Assembly: GCA_002482005.1 (NCBI GenBank)
Contig: DLFD01000059.1
Location: forward strand, 108,343 to 172,342
Direction: 5' to 3'
DNA length: 64,000 nt
Source of the DNA: Lachnospiraceae bacterium UBA7729
Lineage (GTDB): Bacteria; Bacillota; Clostridia; Lachnospirales; Lachnospiraceae
Position numbers and translations under genes: made by a program. This document shows, one piece after another, positions 59,651-64,000 of this stretch; the first letter of the stretch is position 1, and the number at the start of each line of letters is the position of its first letter. The notes under the pieces were generated by a model. That model searched no databases. It saw nothing but the letters and a program-made list of their open reading frames with translations, and was not told the origin of the DNA.

Positions 59651-60337
59651 TTATTGCTGCTCTTCTGCGGCTTTCCTGCCTTTTGCGGCTCTCGCCCTTC
59701 CCGTGTCCGCAGAATGGCGCATCCGGTAGCCCAGTTCCATCAGACTCTCGGAAAGATGTACATTCTGGATCGTGATGCCATCCGGTACCTTGAGGTCCAT
59801 GTGAGAGAAATTCCAGATTCCTCTCACTCCGCCTTTTATCAGGACCGGTGCGATCTCGGAAGCCCCTTCCGAAGGCATCGTCAGTGCTGCTATGTCCACT
59901 TTATGAGTCTTCAGAAACTCCGGCAGAGCATCGAATCCCTGCACCTTCAGCCCGCGGACGCTTTCACTTTCGTGCTTCTCCGGGCTTCGGTCAAAGATCC
60001 CGATCACTTGAAATCCTCTCTTTTCAAACCGTTCATAGTTTGCGACAGCCAGCCCCATCCTTCCGGCGCCCACGATGATCATAGTGTAACCGGAATCAAG
60101 CCCAAGTATCTTTCCGATGGAATCATACAGGTACCTCACGTTATAACCGTAGCCCTGCTGTCCGAATCCGCCGAAATGATTCAGGTCCTGCCTGATCTGA
60201 GATGCGGTTGCATGCATCGACCTGCTCAGTTCCGCGGAGGAGACACGTTCCACGCCTTCATCCATCAGAATACCAAGGTATCTGTAATACTTCGGAAGAC
60301 GGCTGATCACAGCTCCCGGAATCGTTTTTTCTTCCAT
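59651..60337 (-). CDS. rex: Redox-sensing repressor Rex
   Basis: 228 residues from the ATG at 60337. A winged helix (about 5-75: ISRLPKYYRYLGILMDEGVERVSSAELSRSMHATASQIRQDLNHFG, split here into its family blocks) precedes a Rossmann fold with MIIVGAGRMGLAVANY (GxGxxG) and FDRSPEK. Rex senses the NADH/NAD ratio and controls fermentation genes. The C-terminal tail is Ala/Arg-rich. No typical Rex operator (TTGTnAAnnnnTTnACAA) is evident at its own promoter. Confidence 0.96.
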   Translation of the reverse strand: MEEKTIPGAVISRLPKYYRYLGILMDEGVERVSSAELSRSMHATASQIRQDLNHFGGFGQQGYGYNVRYLYDSIGKILGLDSGYTMIIVGAGRMGLAVANYERFEKRGFQVIGIFDRSPEKHESESVRGLKVQGFDALPEFLKTHKVDIAALTMPSEGASEIAPVLIKGGVRGIWNFSHMDLKVPDGITIQNVHLSESLMELGYRMRHSADTGRARAAKGRKAAEEQQ

Positions 60338-60397
60338 GCCGAGCCCTTCCTTTTCTTTCTGTTGTCTGTAACAGCCCCTGCGGGGCATACTGTTTTG

Positions 60398-60426
60398 ATT
60401 ATACGTTTTCGGTCTGCATTCGTCAA
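60398..60426 (-). promoter_or_regulatory. rex: rex promoter
   Basis: On the minus strand TTGACG (60421-60426), a 17-base spacer and TATAAT (60398-60403). The leader contains a GCCCC/GGGGC hairpin at 60373-60385. Confidence 0.85.
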
Positions 60427-60438
60427 ACAGGCCCGGGC

Positions 60439-60467
60439 TTGATTTTCCACCGCCTATTTCATATGAT
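60439..60467 (+). promoter_or_regulatory. Promoter of the ABC-F gene
   Basis: TTGATT (60439-60444), a 17-base spacer and TATGAT (60462-60467), 38 bases before the start. It diverges from the rex promoter; the two -35 boxes are 12 bases apart. Confidence 0.75.
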
Positions 60468-60504
60468 GGACAGGACACACATCTATAAGGAAGAGGTTTT
60501 TGAG

Positions 60505-62481
60505 ATGATACTTTCCTGCCACAATATCTCCAAGGCATTCGGAACGGATGAGGTCCTGAAGTCCGTATCCTTTCATATTGAAGAACATGAGAAGACCGCC
60601 GTCGTCGGCATCAACGGAGCCGGCAAGTCCACTCTCCTGAAGATCATCATCGGAGAGATGAAGCCTGACGAAGGCGAGGTCACGGTCCAGCGCGGCAAGA
60701 CGATCGGATATCTTGCCCAGATCAACACCATCACCGGAAACCGTACGATCTGGGATGAGACCGCCGAGGTCAAGCAGAACGTGATCGACATGGAGGTCCG
60801 CCTGCGCGATATGGAATCCCGGATGAGCAGTGTCTCCGGCGCCGAACTGGAAAGCCTGATGGACCAGTACCACAGGACTCAGGAGGAATATGACCGGCTG
60901 GGCGGCTATGCCTGGAAGAGCGAAGTATCCGGCGTCCTGAAGGGACTCGGCTTCCTCGAGGAGGAATTCAGCAAGCCTACAGAGAAGCTCTCCGGCGGTC
61001 AGAAGACCAGGATCGCGCTGGGCAAGCTGCTCCTGAAAGCACCCGACATCCTTCTGCTCGACGAGCCGATCAACCATCTGGACCTGAACTCCATCGAATG
61101 GCTGGAAAACTACCTTCTGAACTACAGGGGAGCCGTGATCGTGGTCGCCCACGACCGCTACTTTCTGAACAAGGTCGTGACCAAAGTCGTGGAGATCGAC
61201 AGCGGGCACTGCATGACATTCTCAGGAAACTATTCCGAATATGCCGGGAAGAAAAGACAGCTGCGCGAGACCCGGCTGAAAAGCTGGATGAATCAGCAGG
61301 CTGAGATCCGCCATCAGGAAGAGGTCATCCGCAAGCTTCAGAGCTTCAACCGTGAGAAGTCCATAAAGCGGGCTGAGAGCCGCGAGAAGATGCTTGCAAA
61401 GATCGACCGGATCGAGAAGCCTCAGGATGCCGACTCCAGGATGCGCCTTGAGCTTACGCCCAGGATCGTGTCCGGAAGCGACGTCCTGACGGTCGAGCAT
61501 CTCAGCAAGGGCTTCGAGTATTCCCTCTTCAAAGACCTGGACCTCGAGATCAAGCGTGGTGAAAGAGTCTGTCTGATCGGCAACAACGGGACCGGCAAAT
61601 CCACATTGCTGAAGATGATCATCGGGCTGATGCCTCCGGATAGCGGAACGGTCCGTCTCGGGACAAAGGTACGGATCGGGTATTACGACCAGGAGCATCA
61701 GATCCTGCACGGAGACAAGACCCTGTTCTCGGAGCTTCAGGACGCCTATCCGATGCTGGACAACACTACGATCCGGAACACGCTGGCATCTTTCCTCTTC
61801 ACCGGGGATGATGTCTTCAAGCTGGTTTCGGACCTGTCAGGCGGCGAGAGGGGACGTCTTTCCCTTGCGAAGCTGATGCTGTCGGAGTCCAACTTTCTGA
61901 TCCTTGATGAGCCCACCAACCATCTGGACGTCATCTCCAAGGAGATCCTCGAGGATGCGCTCCGGGCCTATACCGGAACCGTGCTCTGCGTCTCCCATGA
62001 CCGTTACTTCATCAATCAGGTGGCCACGAGGATCATCGAGCTGACCAACCGTCAGATCGTGAACTATCTCGGCAACTACGATTACTATCTGGAGAAGCGG
62101 GACGAGCTTACCGCAAGGTTCGCACCGGCAGATGAATCCACCGTCCGCTCCGCTTCCGGAGGCTCCATCGCAGTATCCAATGCAGCTCATCTATCCATGC
62201 AGCACGTATCCGGGTCCGGAAGCAGCGATGATCATGGTGCTGCCAGCTGGAAGAAGATGAAGGAACAGCAGGCCGAGGAAAGAAAAAAGCAGGCCAGGCT
62301 GAAGAAGGTTGAAGACGAGATCGCATCTCTGGAGGGACGTGATGCTGAGATCGATGAGGAGATGTCCAGGGAGGAAGTCTTCTCAGATGTCACGAGGGTC
62401 ACAGAGCTCTCAAAGGAGAAAGCCGGCATCGCTGAAAAGCTGGAAGGACTCTACGATGAATGGTCGTCCCTGGCTGACTGA
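60505..62481 (+). CDS. ABC-F family ATPase (ribosome-associated)
   Basis: 658 residues from the ATG at 60505 (AAGGAAGAGG upstream). Two ABC domains with no membrane part: GINGAGKSTLL (about 38), KLSGGQKTRIALGKLL, LLLDEPINHLDLNS; and GNNGTGKSTLLKMI (about 365), DLSGGERGRLSLAKLML, LILDEPTNHLD. A basic linker (P-site tRNA interaction motif region) joins them, and a coiled-coil tail (about 575-655) ends the protein. The first Walker B reads INHLD instead of TNHLD. ABC-F proteins adjust peptidyl-transferase state or protect from antibiotics; the subgroup here looks like YdiF/Uup, so housekeeping is more likely than resistance. Confidence 0.92.
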   Translation: MILSCHNISKAFGTDEVLKSVSFHIEEHEKTAVVGINGAGKSTLLKIIIGEMKPDEGEVTVQRGKTIGYLAQINTITGNRTIWDETAEVKQNVIDMEVRLRDMESRMSSVSGAELESLMDQYHRTQEEYDRLGGYAWKSEVSGVLKGLGFLEEEFSKPTEKLSGGQKTRIALGKLLLKAPDILLLDEPINHLDLNSIEWLENYLLNYRGAVIVVAHDRYFLNKVVTKVVEIDSGHCMTFSGNYSEYAGKKRQLRETRLKSWMNQQAEIRHQEEVIRKLQSFNREKSIKRAESREKMLAKIDRIEKPQDADSRMRLELTPRIVSGSDVLTVEHLSKGFEYSLFKDLDLEIKRGERVCLIGNNGTGKSTLLKMIIGLMPPDSGTVRLGTKVRIGYYDQEHQILHGDKTLFSELQDAYPMLDNTTIRNTLASFLFTGDDVFKLVSDLSGGERGRLSLAKLMLSESNFLILDEPTNHLDVISKEILEDALRAYTGTVLCVSHDRYFINQVATRIIELTNRQIVNYLGNYDYYLEKRDELTARFAPADESTVRSASGGSIAVSNAAHLSMQHVSGSGSSDDHGAASWKKMKEQQAEERKKQARLKKVEDEIASLEGRDAEIDEEMSREEVFSDVTRVTELSKEKAGIAEKLEGLYDEWSSLAD

Positions 62482-62554
62482 CGCAGCATGCTGCAGGGCC
62501 TGACGGGCCGGGTCCGGTAAGCTGCAGGCCCCATAACAGAAAAAGATTCCCGCT

Positions 62555-62590
62555 AAGGCAGGTCTGGACATGTGTCAGGCCTGCCTTTTT
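62555..62590 (+). terminator. Intrinsic terminator of the ABC-F gene
   Basis: AAGGCAGG-CTG pairs with CAG-CCTGCCTT around a 9-base loop, ending in TTTTT. Confidence 0.88.
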
Positions 62591-62597
62591 ATCCCAT

Positions 62598-62640
62598 AGG
62601 ATGCAAAAAAGCCGCCGGTGGCGGGCTCTTTTTATGTAAC
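62598..62640. repeat. Third, inverted copy of the AAAAAG...CTTTTT terminator-like repeat
   Basis: ATGCAAAAAAGCCGCC and GGCGGGCTCTTTTT enclose GGT. Its reverse complement matches the copies at 18957-19037, including the GCAT flank and the CCCGCCAC loop. Confidence 0.7.
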
Positions 62641-62694
62641 ATTCATATCATGCATATCCCATCGGATGCGATATTCATCCACCGAAATTTCCCC

Positions 62695-62791
62695 TTATCA
62701 ACCTATCAACACAGTTATCCTCTTATCCACATTTTGAGCCATTTATGCTCTTTCCACACCTCTGTGTGGATATTATTCATACTTATGCATA
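62695..62791. other. Cluster of DnaA-box-like sequences
   Basis: A perfect DnaA box TTATCCACA (62723-62731), CTTTCCACA (62750-62758) and ATATCCACA on the minus strand (62765-62773) each differ by at most one base from the consensus. TTATCAACC (62695-62703) and TTATGCATA (62783-62791) are weaker. The middle two form an inverted pair (CCACAC/GTGTGG). The region is AT-rich and gene-free. Confidence 0.65.
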
Positions 62792-62812
62792 ATATTCATT
62801 TTGAAATAGGTC

Positions 62813-62856
62813 ATGTAACATTTTCATAGATGTAACGTATATATGTAGATGTAACA
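62813..62856. repeat. Repeated TGTAAC motif in AT-rich DNA
   Basis: TGTAAC occurs at 62814, 62831 and 62850 (and at 62635), mostly inside ATGTAACATT or GATGTAAC. It lies between the DnaA-box cluster and the purC promoter. It could be an unwinding or binding element; no known motif is claimed. The rest of the gap up to 62940 shows nothing else recognisable. Confidence 0.5.
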
Positions 62857-62939
62857 TTATGGCCATACACATTCCGCGCACAAGGGGGCTGCCCTCTCCT
62901 TCTTTGCCCCTTTGATCTGCTGCCTTATTCTTTTTCTGG

Positions 62940-62968
62940 GTGCATGAAAAGCATGGCTGTGCTATAAT
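62940..62968 (+). promoter_or_regulatory. purC: purC promoter, extended -10
   Basis: TATAAT (62963-62968) preceded by TGC gives an extended -10; the -35 (GTGCAT, 62940-62945) is poor. The 90-base leader has a GGAGA/TCTCC stem around 63000-63015. No purine riboswitch is recognisable. Confidence 0.6.
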
Positions 62969-63057
62969 GCAGCGCGTAGTCACATCGGGAGGTCCAGGGA
63001 GAAGCCGCTGCTCTCCTCTTCCGTTATCAGTATCAGCAAAAGGAAAGGACAGGCATT

Positions 63058-63933
63058 ATGCAGGAATACAAGCCATTCAAATCAGGCAAGGTCAGAGAAG
63101 TCTACGATCTGGGAGACAGTCTCGTAATGGTTGCAACGGACAGGATCTCCGCTTTCGACCACATCCTGAAGAACACGATCACGGACAAGGGTGCGATTCT
63201 CACCCAGATGTCAGGTTTCTGGTTTGACTTCACAAAGGATGTCATCAGGAACCATATGATCACGACCGATAACAACGAGATGCCGGAGTTCTTCCGCCAG
63301 AAACAGTTCCTCGGAAACAGCATGAAGGTCAGGAAGCTGACCATGCTTCCGCTGGAGTGCATCGTCCGCGGCTACATCACCGGCAGCGGCTGGGCTTCCT
63401 ATCAGAAGACCGGACTTGTATGCGGGATCAGGCTTCCGGAAGGCCTTAAGGAAAGCCAGAAGCTTCCTCAGCCGATCTACACCCCTTCCACCAAGGCAGA
63501 GCTCGGAGAACATGACGAGAATATCTCCTACGAGAAGTCCATCGAAGTACTGGAGATACATTTCCCGGGACATGGGGAAGAATATGCCAGTGCACTCCGC
63601 GACAAGACCATCGAGATCTACACCAAGTGCGCCGACTACGCAAAAGCCCGCGGGATCATCATCGCAGATACCAAGTTTGAGTTCGGACTTGACGAGAATG
63701 GGGAGATCGTCCTCGGTGACGAGATGCTGACGCCGGATTCCTCCAGATTCTGGCCGGCAGAAGGCTATGAGGCTGGTCACGGGCAGCCGTCCTACGACAA
63801 GCAGTTCGTCCGCGACTGGCTGAAGGCAAATCCGGACAGCGACTATAACCTGCCGCAGGATGTCATCGACCGCACGGTCGAGAAGTATAAAGAAGCATTC
63901 CTGCTCCTGACCGGCAGGGAATTCACAAGATAA
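63058..63933 (+). CDS. purC: SAICAR synthase (phosphoribosylaminoimidazole-succinocarboxamide synthase)
   Basis: 291 residues. It joins CAIR and aspartate with ATP in purine synthesis. Motifs: SGKVREVYDLGDSLVMVATDRISAFD (ATP and substrate site, split here at residue 7-32), VRGYITGSGWASY, and ADTKFEFGLDENGEIVLGDEMLTPDSSRFW (metal/ADP site). AAAGGA lies upstream of the ATG. It is followed by its own terminator, so it is probably transcribed alone, apart from other pur genes, none of which are in the window. Confidence 0.96.
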   Translation: MQEYKPFKSGKVREVYDLGDSLVMVATDRISAFDHILKNTITDKGAILTQMSGFWFDFTKDVIRNHMITTDNNEMPEFFRQKQFLGNSMKVRKLTMLPLECIVRGYITGSGWASYQKTGLVCGIRLPEGLKESQKLPQPIYTPSTKAELGEHDENISYEKSIEVLEIHFPGHGEEYASALRDKTIEIYTKCADYAKARGIIIADTKFEFGLDENGEIVLGDEMLTPDSSRFWPAEGYEAGHGQPSYDKQFVRDWLKANPDSDYNLPQDVIDRTVEKYKEAFLLLTGREFTR

Positions 63934-63934
63934 C

Positions 63935-63960
63935 AAAAAGGCCGCTATCAGCGGCCTTTC
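63935..63960 (+). terminator. Intrinsic terminator of purC
   Basis: AAAGGCCGC, a 5-base loop and GCGGCCTTT, beginning four bases after the stop codon. Confidence 0.8.
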
Positions 63961-63976
63961 TCATACCATGGTATGA
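63961..63976. other. 16-base perfect palindrome near the window end
   Basis: TCATACCATGGTATGA is a perfect inverted repeat, directly after the purC terminator. It may be an operator for the next gene, which lies outside the window. Confidence 0.55.
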
Positions 63977-64000
63977 TGCTAGGGTCAAAAGGTCATAATC

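Noticed and set aside
60338..60438. Rex operator for autoregulation
   Set aside because: No match to TTGT-rich Rex palindromes was found at either divergent promoter.
60505..62481. Antibiotic-resistance ABC-F
   Set aside because: The protein resembles housekeeping YdiF/Uup-type ABC-F members and has no resistance-type leader peptide or attenuator that I can see.

Overview
The window looks like a stretch of chromosome from a Gram-positive anaerobe of the class Clostridia, most likely Lachnospiraceae-like. This is inferred from gene content and order, not from a marker gene. Supporting signs are the order radC-mreBCD-mrdA-minC-rodA-mgsA, the order miaB-mutS-mutL-miaA-YnbB-like enzyme, sepF next to a YggS protein, an electron-bifurcating-type NfnAB pair, a Rex repressor, two-subunit class I fumarase, ABC-F, DUF1002 and DUF3048 secreted proteins, strong GGAGG-type ribosome sites and sigma-A-type promoters with 17-base spacers. 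There is no rRNA, tRNA, CRISPR array, insertion sequence or prophage that I can recognise.

Layout. 0-5.3 kb (+): the tail of a fumarate-reductase-type flavoprotein, both fumarase subunits, then yhbY, nadD, yqeK, rsfS and an SseB-domain protein. 5.4-6.1 kb (-): lexA with its own LexA box. 6.3-10.1 kb (+): a large secreted DUF1002 protein with repeat arrays and an unassigned Xer-like tyrosine recombinase. From 10.2 to 60.3 kb every gene is on the minus strand. In leftward order of transcription this run begins with rex, alr, a CNNM/CorC protein, yebC, a CFI-box protein, uppP and ftsK. It continues with nfnA-nfnB, rlmH, an orphan FGGY kinase, phoH, ybeY, a DUF3048 protein, a flippase, miaB, mutS, mutL, miaA, a PLP lyase-like gene and two FAD oxidoreductases. 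It ends with radC, mreBCD, mrdA, minC, rodA, mgsA, a D,D-carboxypeptidase, a P-loop protein, an HlyD-like adaptor, yggS, sepF, aroB, lspA, rluD, dtd and a zinc-ribbon/TPM pair. At 60.4 kb the strand switches, and an ABC-F ATPase and purC read rightward.

How the genes work together. The central part is an envelope and division block: elongasome (MreBCD, PBP2, RodA), division (MinC, SepF, FtsK), cell-wall precursor supply and recycling (Alr, UppP, flippase, carboxypeptidase) and protein maturation (LspA). Around it lie genome and RNA maintenance genes (MutSL, LexA, RadC, MiaA/MiaB, RluD, RlmH, YbeY, Dtd, YhbY, RsfS) and redox genes (Rex, NfnAB, fumarate metabolism).

What stands out is mostly non-coding or structural. 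A tandem array of five units of about 25 bases sits 4 bases upstream of the -35 box of the FGGY kinase. A cluster of DnaA-box-like sites lies at 62.7 kb, close to the gene-strand switch. A nested palindrome array occupies the gap between sepF and aroB. Two small families of dispersed terminator-like repeats are present. minD and minE are missing from their usual place, and so is hfq. A CFI-box protein of unknown role sits between yebC and uppP. I found no clear example of a wholly new multi-gene system; the candidates are listed as findings with their uncertainties.
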